Shown here: positions 55,101-63,519 of the stretch, piece after piece
How the letters are laid out: every line of letters begins with the position of its first letter
Position numbering within the stretch: the first letter of the stretch is position 1
Source: Streptomyces fragilis
Lineage (GTDB): Bacteria; Actinomycetota; Actinomycetes; Streptomycetales; Streptomycetaceae
Direction: 5' to 3'
Length of the DNA stretch: 64,000 nucleotides
NCBI RefSeq assembly: GCF_003112515.1
Contig: NZ_BEVZ01000002.1
Coordinates: 1,302,001 to 1,366,000 of the forward strand
The notes under the pieces: generated by a model
The model's input: the letters and a program-made list of their open reading frames with translations, nothing else
Database searches by the model: none
What the model was told of the DNA's origin: nothing
Translations under genes and position numbers: made by a program

Positions 55101-57555
55101 GGCCGATCGGCACCCGGGCCCGGTCGCGCAGGTTCTCCTCGGTGCAGTGCCAGGCGGAGACGTCGATCGCGGCCTCGGTGGGACCGTACAGGTTGTGCAG
55201 CTCCGCGCCGGGAAGGGTGCTCAGGCAGCGCAGGGCCAGGTCGACGGGGAGTTCCTCGCCGCTGCAGACGATCCGGCGCAGCGAGGAGCAGCGCGCCACC
55301 TCTTCCTCGGCGAGGAAGAGGCTCAGCATCGAGGGGACGAAGTGGACGGTGGTGACCGCCTCGGTCTCGATCAGCTGCCGGATGTGCGCGGGGTCGCGGT
55401 GGCCGCCGGGCGCGGCCAGCAGCAGCCGGGCCCCGGTCATCAGCGGCCAGAAGAACTCCCAGACCGAGACGTCGAAGCCGGCCGGGGTCTTCTGCAGCAC
55501 GGTGTCCCCGGCGGTGAGCCGGAAGCGCTTCTGCATCCAGTCCAGCCGGTTGACGACCGACCGGTGCCGGTTGGGCACCCCCTTGGGCCGGCCGGTGGAA
55601 CCCGAGGTGTAGATCAGGTACGCGGGAGTGTCCGGTCCGCCGGCCGTCTCCGGCGGTGCCGTGGGCCGGTCGTCCCATTCCGCGGCGCGGTCCAGCAGGA
55701 GGACGGTCGCGCCGGTCGCCCCGAGCGCCGGGCCCAGCTCGCCGCCGGTGATGCCGCTCTGGGTGAGCACGACCGGGGCCTCGGCGTCGGACAGCATGAA
55801 CGCGACCCGCTCGGCCGGGTATTCGGGGTCGAGCGGCACGTACGCGGCGCCGGTCTTCAGGACGCCGAGCAGTCCGGTCACCAGCTCCAGGGAGCGCTCG
55901 GCGCAGACGCCGACCAGCGTGCCGGGGCCGACGCCCAGGGCGCGCAGCCGGTGGGCGACCTGGTTGGCCCGGGCGTCCAGCCCGGCGTAGTCGAGCGAGG
56001 CGCCGGCGAAGGTGACCGCGGTGGCCCCGGGGGTGCGCCGGACCTGGTCCTCGATCAGGCCGTGCAGCGTCCGGTCGGCGGGGAAGTCCGCCGCGGTGGC
56101 GTTCCACTCCTCCAGGAGTGCGCGTTCGGTGTCCTCGAGCAGGGGGAGCCGGCTGACGGGGGTGTCCGGGCGGGCCGCGGCGGCGCGCAGCAGGGTCTCC
56201 AGGTGCCCGGCCATCCGGGCGACGGTGTCCGCCTCGAAGAGGGTGGTCTTGTACACGAACGTGCAGTTCAGCCCGGCGTCCGGGGACGGGGTGAGGTAGA
56301 GCTCCAGGTCGTGGCGGGCGGAGCCGGGCGGCAGGGGGAAGTCGTCGGCCGCCAGGTCCGCCGTGTCCTCCCCGGCCGCCTCGCCCGAGCGGCCCGCGCC
56401 GGTGGCTCCGCCGGTGCCGTCCGGGCTGCCGGAGGCCAGGTCGTGCAGGGAGAACAGGACGTCCACCAGCGGCTGACGGCTGGGATCACGCGGGACGTTG
56501 AGCTCCTCGACCAGCCGGGCGAAGGGCAGCTCCTGGTGGTCCAGGGCGTCGATCACCGTGTCCCGGGTGCGTGACAGCAGCTCGGCGAAGGTCGGGTCGT
56601 CGTCCAGCCGGGCCCGCAGCACGAGCGTGTTGACGAACATGCCGACGACGTCCTCGAACTCCGGCCGGGTCCGCCCGGCCACCGGCGTCCCGACGCCGAA
56701 GTCGTCCCGTCCGGTGCAGCGGGCCAGCAGCGCGGTGAAGGCGGCCAGCACGGTCATGAAGGTGGTGGCGCCGTGCGCGCGTCCCAGTTCGCCCACCGCG
56801 GCGGTGAGTTCGGGGCCGAACGTGCGGGTGACCGAGGCGCCGTCGAAGCGCTGGAGGGCCGGGCGGGGCCGGTCGGTGATGAGATCGAGGCGGGGCAGGC
56901 CGTCCAGCCGCTCGCGCCAGAAGGCGCTGTCCCGGTCGTGGGTCCGCTCGCGCTGCCAGGCCGCGATGTCGGAGAACCGGGTGGCGGGCGCGGGCGCCGC
57001 CTCGCCCCGGTAGAGGGCGAGCAGGTCGGTCATCAGCATCTGTGCGGACCGGCCGTCGGCCACCAGGTGGTGCACCAGCAGCGTCAGGACGTGGTCCTCG
57101 AGGCCGCGCCGCACCAGCAGGGCACGCAGCAGCGGCCCTTCCGCGGGGTCGAGCGGGAACGCGCTCTCGGCGTTGATCGCGGCGGCGGTCTCCTCGTCGT
57201 CGGCGGCCTCGGCGCACGCCAGCGGCACCTCGCACTCCGCGAGCTCCAGGACCACCGGACGGCCGTCCTGGTCGGCGGGGAACCGGTGCCGCAGGGCGTC
57301 GTGCCGCCGGGGCAGCTCGGCCAGCGCCTCCTCGAGCCGCGCGGCATCGAGCGGGCCGCGCAGCCGCACCGACAGGACGACGCTGTAGGTGGAGGTGCCG
57401 GGGACGAACTGCTCCATGAACCACAGGGGTTCCTGGGCGGGGGCGAGCACCGGCTCGCTGCCCTCCTCGCGCCGCGGTATCCCCTGGACGTCGCGGCGCG
57501 CCAGGCGGCGGCGCAGCAGTTCCCTCTTGGCTTCGGACATCTCGACGGCCGACAT
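52144..57555 (-). CDS. NRPS (C-A-PCP-TE) fused to an MFS exporter
   Basis: An 1803-residue megasynthase. Domains: a C domain (about 35-480, HHLVADG 162-168); an A domain (about 485-985, YTSGSTGRPKG; code residues D695 V696 W699 H738 V763 S765 L789 I797 D798 K974, a serine-type code); a PCP (DLGGHSLL, Ser1027); a thioesterase (about 1088-1330) whose elbow reads YGHCGVG, so the nucleophile is Cys1161 rather than Ser, with His1309 in EGGHFF; and a 12-helix MFS domain (about 1365-1780). It adds serine to an incoming acyl group, releases the product and probably exports it. It is the last gene of the operon, and its ATG shares a base with the E2 stop (TGATG). Confidence 0.93.
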   Translation of the reverse strand: MSAVEMSEAKRELLRRRLARRDVQGIPRREEGSEPVLAPAQEPLWFMEQFVPGTSTYSVVLSVRLRGPLDAARLEEALAELPRRHDALRHRFPADQDGRPVVLELAECEVPLACAEAADDEETAAAINAESAFPLDPAEGPLLRALLVRRGLEDHVLTLLVHHLVADGRSAQMLMTDLLALYRGEAAPAPATRFSDIAAWQRERTHDRDSAFWRERLDGLPRLDLITDRPRPALQRFDGASVTRTFGPELTAAVGELGRAHGATTFMTVLAAFTALLARCTGRDDFGVGTPVAGRTRPEFEDVVGMFVNTLVLRARLDDDPTFAELLSRTRDTVIDALDHQELPFARLVEELNVPRDPSRQPLVDVLFSLHDLASGSPDGTGGATGAGRSGEAAGEDTADLAADDFPLPPGSARHDLELYLTPSPDAGLNCTFVYKTTLFEADTVARMAGHLETLLRAAAARPDTPVSRLPLLEDTERALLEEWNATAADFPADRTLHGLIEDQVRRTPGATAVTFAGASLDYAGLDARANQVAHRLRALGVGPGTLVGVCAERSLELVTGLLGVLKTGAAYVPLDPEYPAERVAFMLSDAEAPVVLTQSGITGGELGPALGATGATVLLLDRAAEWDDRPTAPPETAGGPDTPAYLIYTSGSTGRPKGVPNRHRSVVNRLDWMQKRFRLTAGDTVLQKTPAGFDVSVWEFFWPLMTGARLLLAAPGGHRDPAHIRQLIETEAVTTVHFVPSMLSLFLAEEEVARCSSLRRIVCSGEELPVDLALRCLSTLPGAELHNLYGPTEAAIDVSAWHCTEENLRDRARVPIGLPIQNAELHVLGGHGEPVPVGVPGELHLGGVPVAAGYHNRPELTAERFAGGLYRTGDAARRLPDGSVEFLGRLDDQVKLRGLRIELGEIAAALRERAGAREAAVVVSEDQRLIAYLVGGPEEPAQAREAVRGVLPEYMLPSACVALDALPLTPNGKLDRKALPAPAVTTAEYREPVTEAERTVAAVWADVLELERVGLDDDFFDLGGHSLLAIQAVAKLRKALPPGGRQVGVVDVFSCRTVAGLAALAAEAAPEGPRPLLQRLTPPRPAARVSYVCVPYGSGSAIVYQPLAEALPGDEALYALSIPGNDIGLDEEPMDFDELAARTTEEILAIEGPLVVYGHCGVGAALAVELARRVEAAGREVEAVYIGAIFPFARPGGLWSRLVRPDVLDRLRGSRRDLDSLKARGVDLDELEPGVADRIVRTMRHDSRAAERYFTRLFDTPDRERLRAPVVSVIGERDPATQMYEERFREWHFLTDTAALVVLDEGGHFFLRYRAEELADVLRVHTRLDDPPPRAADDTWWVHEVAAAGQDAAPADTVRPGMGRFLTIAAGQQLSLIGSALTGWALPITVLMDSGSIAQFSTLAVLNLAGLLLSPLAGAIVDRGSRRKVILLADVASTVVTAVLAALVLSGGLQQWHTYVLVAGLSVTSTFQRLAFGSAVPQLVPKHFLGHAIGVTQLTNGVAQLVVPLVAAGLLSLIDLGGIVLIDVASYAFAIVTVALVRFPNTLPWRPREPLTTEMAKGFSYTWRDRGLRSMLGFFAVLNLFLSPLMLLVSPLVLSFAGLTEVGTVSVVSGLGVLLGGATMAVWGGPSGNRFRVVLVTTVCMAAGGLLVGLRPSLVTVGVGAFALTFFLTLMNSVYTTIVQLKVPFRYHGRVFALNTLVAWSTLPIGMGLIAPLGSGLFDRLLTDDGALASTAGLLVGTGPGRGIALMFVLCSAAMALVVAGALRIPRLRHFDTEMPDAVPDDLLGVETLKERRRTAGV

Positions 57556-58718
57556 CAGGCGAGCCCTTCCACGGAGTTCTTCAGGGCCTTGAGGAACAGC
57601 GCGGCGTCCCGGCCGTTGATCAGGCGGTGGTCGTAGGCGAGCCCGATGTGGGCCTGGGTGCCGTCCGACGGGGCGGTCACCGCCAGCGCGCAGGCGGTGC
57701 CGGGGAAGACGAAGGGGATGGCGAGCACCACGTCCCCGTCGGTGTGCAGGGTGATCACGAAGTTGGCGCCGGTCAGGTCGCGTTCGTCGAAGCCGCCCTT
57801 GGTGGCGGCGATCCGGTAGGCGGTCAGCCGGGTGGCGATGTCGCGCAGCGTGAGGTTGGCGGCGTCGTGGAGGCAGGGGACGTACAGGCCCTCCCCGAGG
57901 TCGACGGTGACGCCGATGTGCGGGGCCTCGGCCTCGATCGCGGTGGTGCCGTCGATCGAGGAGAAGAACCGCGGGAAGCCGGCGTGCAGAGCGGCCACCC
58001 GCTGGACGAACAGCTCCGCCAGGCCGACCGGCCTGCGGACCTCACGGGTCAGCTCCCGCGCCCGGGCCAGGGCGGGGCCGAGATCCATCCGGACCACGGT
58101 GTACGCGGCCGGGACGGTGCGGTGGGAGAGTTCCACCGCCCGCGCGACGGCCTTCTGCACCCGGGTGAGCGGTACGCCCCGCCGCTTGCCGGTCGCCTGC
58201 TCCCCGGCCGCCCGCTCCCCGGCCGCCGGGGCCGCGGCCGGTTCCTGCGGCTCGGGGCCCGGGTGCGCGGCCCGCGCGTCGGCCAGGGCCTGGACGTCCT
58301 CGGTGCGGACCACCGCCACGTCCAGGGCCGCCAGCTGGGCGGCGGTGACCCCCAGGCGGTCCGCGAGCTCCTGCGCCGGCCGGGTGACCAGCGGCCCGCC
58401 GGACCCGCGCGCGGCGGAAGCGGCGGGCGGGGCGGAAGCGGCGGTCGCGGCGGGCGTCGGGGGCCGGGGGAGGGAGGGCCGCGCGCCCTCGGCCACCAGC
58501 TCCGCGATCACCTCGCCGGGCAGGCAGCGCGCGCCCTCCCGGACCAGCCGGCGGAACGTCCCGGCGGACTCCGCCTCCACCTCCTGGCTCGCCTTGGAGG
58601 TCTCGACCTCCGCGACCGGCTGGCCCTCGGTGACCGCCTCGCCGTCCTCGACCAGCCACGCGGTCAGCACGTAGTCGGTGTCGTTGTTGTTGAGCTTGGG
58701 CATGAGCAGCTCAGCCAC
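57555..58718 (-). CDS. lipoyl-domain 2-oxoacid dehydrogenase acyltransferase (E2)
   Basis: A 387-residue E2-type protein. One lipoyl domain (1-77) carries the modification Lys42 in VETSKASQ. A short peripheral-subunit-binding domain follows (about 125-160, PAQELADRLGVTAAQLAALD), then the catalytic acyltransferase domain with DHRLING near the end (His364, Asn368). Most E2s have Asp where Asn368 lies, but Asn also occurs in characterised pyruvate E2. In this operon it would pass an acyl group, made by E1 from a 2-oxo acid, to CoA or directly to a carrier-protein thiol. No E3 gene is nearby. It overlaps the E1-beta gene by 8 bp. Confidence 0.93.
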   Translation of the reverse strand: MAELLMPKLNNNDTDYVLTAWLVEDGEAVTEGQPVAEVETSKASQEVEAESAGTFRRLVREGARCLPGEVIAELVAEGARPSLPRPPTPAATAASAPPAASAARGSGGPLVTRPAQELADRLGVTAAQLAALDVAVVRTEDVQALADARAAHPGPEPQEPAAAPAAGERAAGEQATGKRRGVPLTRVQKAVARAVELSHRTVPAAYTVVRMDLGPALARARELTREVRRPVGLAELFVQRVAALHAGFPRFFSSIDGTTAIEAEAPHIGVTVDLGEGLYVPCLHDAANLTLRDIATRLTAYRIAATKGGFDERDLTGANFVITLHTDGDVVLAIPFVFPGTACALAVTAPSDGTQAHIGLAYDHRLINGRDAALFLKALKNSVEGLA

Positions 58719-59676
58719 GCAGGGTCTCCCGGATGACGCGGTGGACGGCCGAGGCGCCGACGAGCACCTCGCGCTCCAGATGGGGGGCGGTGGGGATGAC
58801 CGAGTCCGCGGAGTGGATCAGGGTCACCGGCCGTGCGAGGTCCTGCCAGTGGCGTTCGTGGACCACCCGGGCCACCTCGGCGCCCCAGGTGCCCCCGGCG
58901 GTGCCCTCCTCGACCACGAAGACGTGCCGGGCCGGGGGCAGGTCGAGCTCGACGGGGTAGAGCCGGGAGGGCACCAGCAGGGTGCAGACGATCTCCTCCT
59001 CGAGCAGCAGGCCGCGCATCGCCTCCAGCACGCGGTGCGCCACGCCGCCGCCCGCCACGATCACGCAGTCCGGCTCGTCGGTGAGCCCGATCCGGGCGAC
59101 GGGCCCGTCCTGCCGGAGCGTGAACGGCGGCTCCACCTCGCCCATCGGACGGGTGTAGAGCACCTTGTCCTCGAAGAGGACGCAGGGCTCCTCGCGGGCC
59201 AGCATCTCGGCGAAGACCTCGGCGTTGTCCCGGAACGGCGAGACCTCGTAGAGCGCCAGGTGGGGCACGCCGACGAGGTGCTTCTGCGGGCTCTGGCTGT
59301 GCGTCGGGCCGTAGCCCCGGCCGCCGCCGACGGGACAGCGCACCACCATCCGCATCGGCACCCGACTGCCGTACATGGAGACCGACTTGGCGGCGAAGTT
59401 GACCAGCTGGTCGAAGGCCAGCGTGACGAAGTCGCCGAACATGATCTCCACGACCGCGCCGTCACCGGCCAGCGCCAGCCCGGCCGCCACACCGGTCATG
59501 GCGTTCTCGCTGATGGGCGTGGTGAGCACCCGGTCCGGGAAGCGGGTGGAGAGGCCGCGGGTGACGCCGAAGGCGCCGCCGTACGGGTCGAGGACGTCCT
59601 CGCCCAGCAGGTGCATCCCCGGGTCGCGCTCCAGCACCGTGTGCAGGGCGGCGTTCAGGTTCTCGGAGACCCTCAT
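58711..59676 (-). CDS. 2-oxoacid dehydrogenase E1 component, beta subunit
   Basis: A 321-residue protein with the transketolase central (pyrimidine-binding) region: GEDVLDPYGGAFGVTRGL, TTPISENAMTGVAAGLALAG (Glu of the TPP-activating SEN motif) and FGDFVTLAFDQLVNFAAK. The C-terminal domain is also complete (VFVVEEGTAGGTWGAEVA). With the alpha subunit it forms the alpha2-beta2 E1 that decarboxylates a 2-oxo acid and acylates lipoyl-E2. Its start overlaps the alpha-subunit stop by 4 bp (ATGA), so the subunits are made together. Confidence 0.94.
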   Translation of the reverse strand: MRVSENLNAALHTVLERDPGMHLLGEDVLDPYGGAFGVTRGLSTRFPDRVLTTPISENAMTGVAAGLALAGDGAVVEIMFGDFVTLAFDQLVNFAAKSVSMYGSRVPMRMVVRCPVGGGRGYGPTHSQSPQKHLVGVPHLALYEVSPFRDNAEVFAEMLAREEPCVLFEDKVLYTRPMGEVEPPFTLRQDGPVARIGLTDEPDCVIVAGGGVAHRVLEAMRGLLLEEEIVCTLLVPSRLYPVELDLPPARHVFVVEEGTAGGTWGAEVARVVHERHWQDLARPVTLIHSADSVIPTAPHLEREVLVGASAVHRVIRETLRG

Positions 59677-60593
59677 GACGGCTCCCGGCCGGCCACGTCA
59701 CGGGCCACCTCGTCGATGTGCGCCCGGGCCCGGGCGTCCAGGCGCGCGAACCGCTCCGGGCAGAGGGCCGCGTACCGGCCGTACCAGTCCGCCGCCCTGG
59801 CGCGCTCGATCACCTCGGCGGGCCGGGTGTCGTCGCCCTTGCTGTGCGGGCCCAGCCGGTGCGTGGCGAACTCCACCACCAGCGGCCGTCCCTCGCGGAC
59901 CCGCTCGATCCGGGGGGCCAGCAGCCGGCGGATCACGCCGAGGTCCACCGAGTCGGTGTGCACGTGGTCGATGCCGAACGCGGCGGCGCGCCCCGCGACG
60001 GTGCCCGCCATGCTGGCGGAGACCGGGGTGGTCTGGGCGATGCCGTTGTTCTCCACCACCACGAGCAGCGGCAGCCGCCACAGCGCGGCCAGGTTGAGCG
60101 CCTCGTAGACGCCGCCCTCGCCGAAGGTGCCGTCCCCGATGTGGACGCAGGCCAGCGCACCGGGCTCGGCGCGCCTCAGGTGCAGCGCGACGCCGCACGC
60201 CACCGGCAGGCTCTCGCCCTGCACCCCGGTGGACAGGAAGCGGTCCCGGCGGATGTGCTGGCTGCCGCCCACCCCGCCGCACACCGCGCCGCGCCGGCCC
60301 ATGATCTCGGCGAGCAGGCCCTCGTAGTCCTGGAAGCGCGCCAGGTAGTGGCCGTGGCCGCGGTGGTTGCTGAAGACGTGGTCCTCCGGCCGCAGCAGCG
60401 GCCGCAGGGCCACCGGGACGTACTCCTGTCCCAGGCAGGTGTGGGTGGTGCCGTTGAGCATGCCCTGGCCGAAGAGCTCCAGCAGCTTGAGCTCGAAGGC
60501 CCGGACGGAGAGCAGCAGCGAGAGGTCCTCGTCGGCCGGCTCCTCCAGGGGCGGCGGCGCGTGCTCACGCGCGGAGGTGGCGGTGACGGTCAT
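59673..60593 (-). CDS. 2-oxoacid dehydrogenase E1 component, alpha subunit
   Basis: A 306-residue thiamine-diphosphate enzyme with the binding motif GDG (153-155) to NN (182-183) in HIGDGTFGEGGVYEALNLAA...VENN. The active-site region is HRGHGHYLARFQD and GGVGGSQHI. It is of the acetoin/pyruvate type rather than branched-chain by length, but the 2-oxo acid is not fixed by these motifs. The start overlaps the C-PCP gene's stop by 4 bp. Its place between two NRPS genes shows recruitment of the E1/E2 module to specialised metabolism. Confidence 0.94.
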   Translation of the reverse strand: MTVTATSAREHAPPPLEEPADEDLSLLLSVRAFELKLLELFGQGMLNGTTHTCLGQEYVPVALRPLLRPEDHVFSNHRGHGHYLARFQDYEGLLAEIMGRRGAVCGGVGGSQHIRRDRFLSTGVQGESLPVACGVALHLRRAEPGALACVHIGDGTFGEGGVYEALNLAALWRLPLLVVVENNGIAQTTPVSASMAGTVAGRAAAFGIDHVHTDSVDLGVIRRLLAPRIERVREGRPLVVEFATHRLGPHSKGDDTRPAEVIERARAADWYGRYAALCPERFARLDARARAHIDEVARDVAGREPS

Positions 60594-62128
60594 CCGCGGA
60601 CCACCGCCACGACGCCGGCCACGGTCGGGTTGTCGAAGAAGTCGTCCAGCGAGATCTCCACGCCGAGCTGCTGCTCCATCCGGGAGATGATCTGGGTGAT
60701 CGTCAGCGAGTGGCCGCCCAGGTCGAAGATGTCGTCGTGCGGTTCGATCGGCGACAGTTCGAGTACGGCCTCCCAGATGGACGTGACCTGCGCGACCATC
60801 GGATCGTCCGCGGGGGACGCGGCGTCCGGCGCCGTTGCGGACTCCGGGGCGGCCGCGGTGTCAGGGGCCGACGCCGCGGACCCCGCCGCGGACCCCGCCG
60901 CGGGCGCGGAGACGGAGGCCGATCCGGCGGGGGACCCGGCGGCGGGTCCGGACAGCGGCGGCGCCGTGGCGGCCTGCGGCGCGGTGGTGAACGGCGTCAG
61001 CTCGCCCAGCGACCGGTCCGGCCCGTCCGCGACGGCGGCGAGCAGCCGGGTGAGGTCGTCGGCGAACCGCGCGGGGTCGGTGAGCTCCCGCGGATCGTGG
61101 CGCAGCGACACGTGGGCCCCGGTGGCGCCCTGGACGACCTGCAGCTGCAGGGCGCCGCGGACGCCGTGGTTGAAGGCCAGCCACTCCACCTCGCCCAGGG
61201 CCGGCCGCTCCTCGGCGAGCCGGCGGTAGCTGAGCGAGACGGGGGCGAGCGCCGCGTGCGGCCGAAGACCCGGGACGGCCCGGGCCAGCGGGACCTCGCG
61301 GTACCGGTAGACGCCGCGCAGCTCGGCGCGCAGGGAGGCGGCGAAGCCGCGGAACGGTGTGCCGGCCGTCGGGCGGGAGGCGAGCGGCAGCTCGTTGACC
61401 CAGCAGCCGATCTCGCCGCCCAGCTCCTCGGGCCGGGTGGACAGGTCCAGCGCGGTCACCACCTCGCCGTTGCCGTAGGAGGCCAGCAGGGTGTGCAGCG
61501 CGGCCGTCAGCACCTCGAAGCGGCTCAGTCCGTCGAGGCGCGGGATGTCGAGGGAGAACTCCAGCAGGGCCCCCTCCGCGGTGGAGCGGGAGCGCAGCAC
61601 CTCGCCGGCCACGACGGTCTGCTCGGCCTGGTGCGGGCGCCCGGCCCAGAACCCGGCGGCCTCCGCCGGGTCCGGCGACGCGGCGTCGCCCTCCGCCCGG
61701 GCACGCCCGGGGCCGGGGACACCACCGGCGAGCAGCGTGTCCAGGTCGGCGACGAGCACGTCCTTGGAACCGCCGTCGAGGACCAGGTGGTGGGCGACGA
61801 CGACCAGGGTGTCCGCCCCGACCAGGGCGAAGCGCACCAGGGGGCCGGCGGCCAGGTCGAACGGCCGGCCGACCACCTCGTCGACCGTGGCGGCCCGCTG
61901 GAGGACCGGCAGTTCGGCGGCGGGCACCAGGTGCGGGATGCCGTCGCGTTCGGCCACGGCGCTGCCGAGCACCGGGTGCCGCTGCAGCAGGCCGTGGCAG
62001 GCCTTGGCGAGGGCGTCCGGATCGGGCTGCCGGGAGAGGCGGATCACGACGGGCATGTGGTAGGCGGTGCCGGCGCCCTTCCGGGCGGCGATCCACATGC
62101 CGTGCTGGGCGGGGGAGAGCTGGCTCAT
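60590..62128 (-). CDS. condensation domain - carrier protein didomain (C-PCP)
   Basis: A 512-residue two-domain NRPS protein. A C domain spans about 1-385, with the N-terminal motif LSPAQHGMWIA and catalytic HHLVLDG (113-119). An Ala/Ser/Pro linker (about 385-443) leads to a carrier domain with DLGGHSL and phosphopantetheine Ser474. There is no adenylation domain, so the carrier must be loaded by another protein: the ANL ligase upstream or the E2 acyltransferase downstream. It starts inside the ligase stop (ATGA) and ends inside the E1-alpha start. Confidence 0.92.
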   Translation of the reverse strand: MSQLSPAQHGMWIAARKGAGTAYHMPVVIRLSRQPDPDALAKACHGLLQRHPVLGSAVAERDGIPHLVPAAELPVLQRAATVDEVVGRPFDLAAGPLVRFALVGADTLVVVAHHLVLDGGSKDVLVADLDTLLAGGVPGPGRARAEGDAASPDPAEAAGFWAGRPHQAEQTVVAGEVLRSRSTAEGALLEFSLDIPRLDGLSRFEVLTAALHTLLASYGNGEVVTALDLSTRPEELGGEIGCWVNELPLASRPTAGTPFRGFAASLRAELRGVYRYREVPLARAVPGLRPHAALAPVSLSYRRLAEERPALGEVEWLAFNHGVRGALQLQVVQGATGAHVSLRHDPRELTDPARFADDLTRLLAAVADGPDRSLGELTPFTTAPQAATAPPLSGPAAGSPAGSASVSAPAAGSAAGSAASAPDTAAAPESATAPDAASPADDPMVAQVTSIWEAVLELSPIEPHDDIFDLGGHSLTITQIISRMEQQLGVEISLDDFFDNPTVAGVVAVVRG

Positions 62129-63519
62129 CGGACGGCCTCTCGGAGCGTGCGCTTGTCGACCTTGCCGCCGTGGTTGCGGGGCAGGGAGTCCAGGGTGACC
62201 AGGCGGTACGGCTGCTCGTGCGGGGCCAGCCGCCCGGAGAGGAAGGCCCGCAGTTCGGTGTGGTCGACGCTGCCCACCACGGCGATCGCCACCGCCTTGC
62301 CGAGGGCGGGGTGCGCCACCCCGAAGGCCGCGGCCTCGACCACGCCGGGGTGCTGGTACACCGCCTCCTCGACGTGCAGGGTGGAGACCTTGTGCGCACC
62401 GGACTTGATGACGTCGCTCTCCCGGTCGACCAGGTAGAGGTAGCCGTCGTCGTCGATGCGGCCGAGATCGCCCATGCGGACCCAGCCGTCGCGGAAGGTC
62501 TCACCGGTGGCGCCGGCGTCGCCGAAGTACGTGCGGCTCGCGGTGGGGGAGCGCATCCACACCTCGCCGGTCTCCCCGGTCGGCACCGGTGCGCCGTCCG
62601 GCCCGGTGATCCTGACCGCTCCGCCGGAAGCGGGCCGGCCGACGCTGGAGGGACGCCCGGCGTCGTAGAGCATCACGGTCTGCGCGGGCGCGGCCTCGGT
62701 GGAGGTGTAGTAGTTGGCGATCGTCGCCTTCGGGAAGGCGACGGTGAGTTCGGCGGCCACCTTGGCGGGCAGCGGGGCGGCCGCGGATCCCAGCAGCAGC
62801 ACGCCGGACAGGTCGTGCCGGGTGTGCGCGCCCGCGGCCAGCATCTCGATCGCCATGGTGGGGACCAGGAAGACGGTGCCCGCCCGGTACTGCTCGATCA
62901 GCCGGGCGAAGCGCCCCGGGGTGAAGCGGCCGAGGGTGACCACGGTGGGGTGGGCGCCGATGGCGTTGGCGAGCATCCACTGGCCGGCGTTGGTGCCGAT
63001 CGGGAAGGCGTGGGCCAGGTGCCGCGAGTGGGCGAAGGGCCTGCGCCGCCCGCCCCAGCCGTGCGCCAGGTTCGCGTGGGTGGCCAGCACGCCCTTGGGG
63101 CGCCCGGTGGTGCCGGAGGTGTACAGGATCTGCGCCGCGTCGCCGGGGTGGGGGAGCTCCGGGGTGCCCTCGGCGGACGGGAGCGCGCCGGGGCGCAGCA
63201 CCCTGGTCGCACCGCAGTGCCGGAGCATCGCGTCGACGTCGGCCTCGGCCAGCTGGTCGGAGAGCGGGACGGCGACCGCCCGCGCCTTGAGCACGCCGAG
63301 GAAGGCGACGGCGTATTCCAGCCAGTCGCCGTTGCCGAAGACCAGTCCGATCCGTTCGCCCGGGGTCACTCCCTGGCCGAGCAGCCCGGCGGCCACGGCG
63401 TCGGAACGTTTCTCCCATACGCCGAACGGGAGCGCTCCCACGCCGCTGAGAGCCATGGCCTCCCGTTCCGGCTCGACGGAGGCTCGTGCTCGCAGCAGAT
63501 GGCAGAGCGTCACGCTCAT
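62125..63519 (-). CDS. ANL-superfamily acyl-CoA/acyl-ACP ligase
   Basis: A 464-residue adenylate-forming enzyme from ATG 63519 (TAGGAG upstream). It has the phosphate-binding loop YTSGTTGRPKG (133-143), YYTSTEAAP (A5), the hinge region GDLGRIDDDGYLYLVDRESDVIKSG and the C-terminal catalytic Lys in HGGKVDKR. It activates a carboxylic acid with ATP and transfers it to CoA or a carrier protein. It is shorter than most acyl-CoA ligases (about 520-550). It is the first gene of the six-gene operon, and a CebR-like palindrome lies 80 bp inside it. Confidence 0.92.
   Translation of the reverse strand: MSVTLCHLLRARASVEPEREAMALSGVGALPFGVWEKRSDAVAAGLLGQGVTPGERIGLVFGNGDWLEYAVAFLGVLKARAVAVPLSDQLAEADVDAMLRHCGATRVLRPGALPSAEGTPELPHPGDAAQILYTSGTTGRPKGVLATHANLAHGWGGRRRPFAHSRHLAHAFPIGTNAGQWMLANAIGAHPTVVTLGRFTPGRFARLIEQYRAGTVFLVPTMAIEMLAAGAHTRHDLSGVLLLGSAAAPLPAKVAAELTVAFPKATIANYYTSTEAAPAQTVMLYDAGRPSSVGRPASGGAVRITGPDGAPVPTGETGEVWMRSPTASRTYFGDAGATGETFRDGWVRMGDLGRIDDDGYLYLVDRESDVIKSGAHKVSTLHVEEAVYQHPGVVEAAAFGVAHPALGKAVAIAVVGSVDHTELRAFLSGRLAPHEQPYRLVTLDSLPRNHGGKVDKRTLREAVR
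63427..63440. promoter_or_regulatory. CebR-like operator inside the first gene of the NRPS operon
   Basis: CGGGAGCGCTCCCA matches 13 of 14 positions of the CebR box, including the 12-bp perfect palindrome GGGAGCGCTCCC. It lies 80-93 bases after the start codon of the ligase gene. An intragenic CebR site is known in the thaxtomin cluster of plant-pathogenic Streptomyces. Chance occurrence in GC-rich coding DNA is possible. Confidence 0.45.

Noticed and set aside
57555..58718. E2 inactivated because Asn replaces Asp in the DHRxxDG motif
   Set aside because: Asn at this position occurs in an active pyruvate E2, and the catalytic His is present, so inactivity cannot be claimed.
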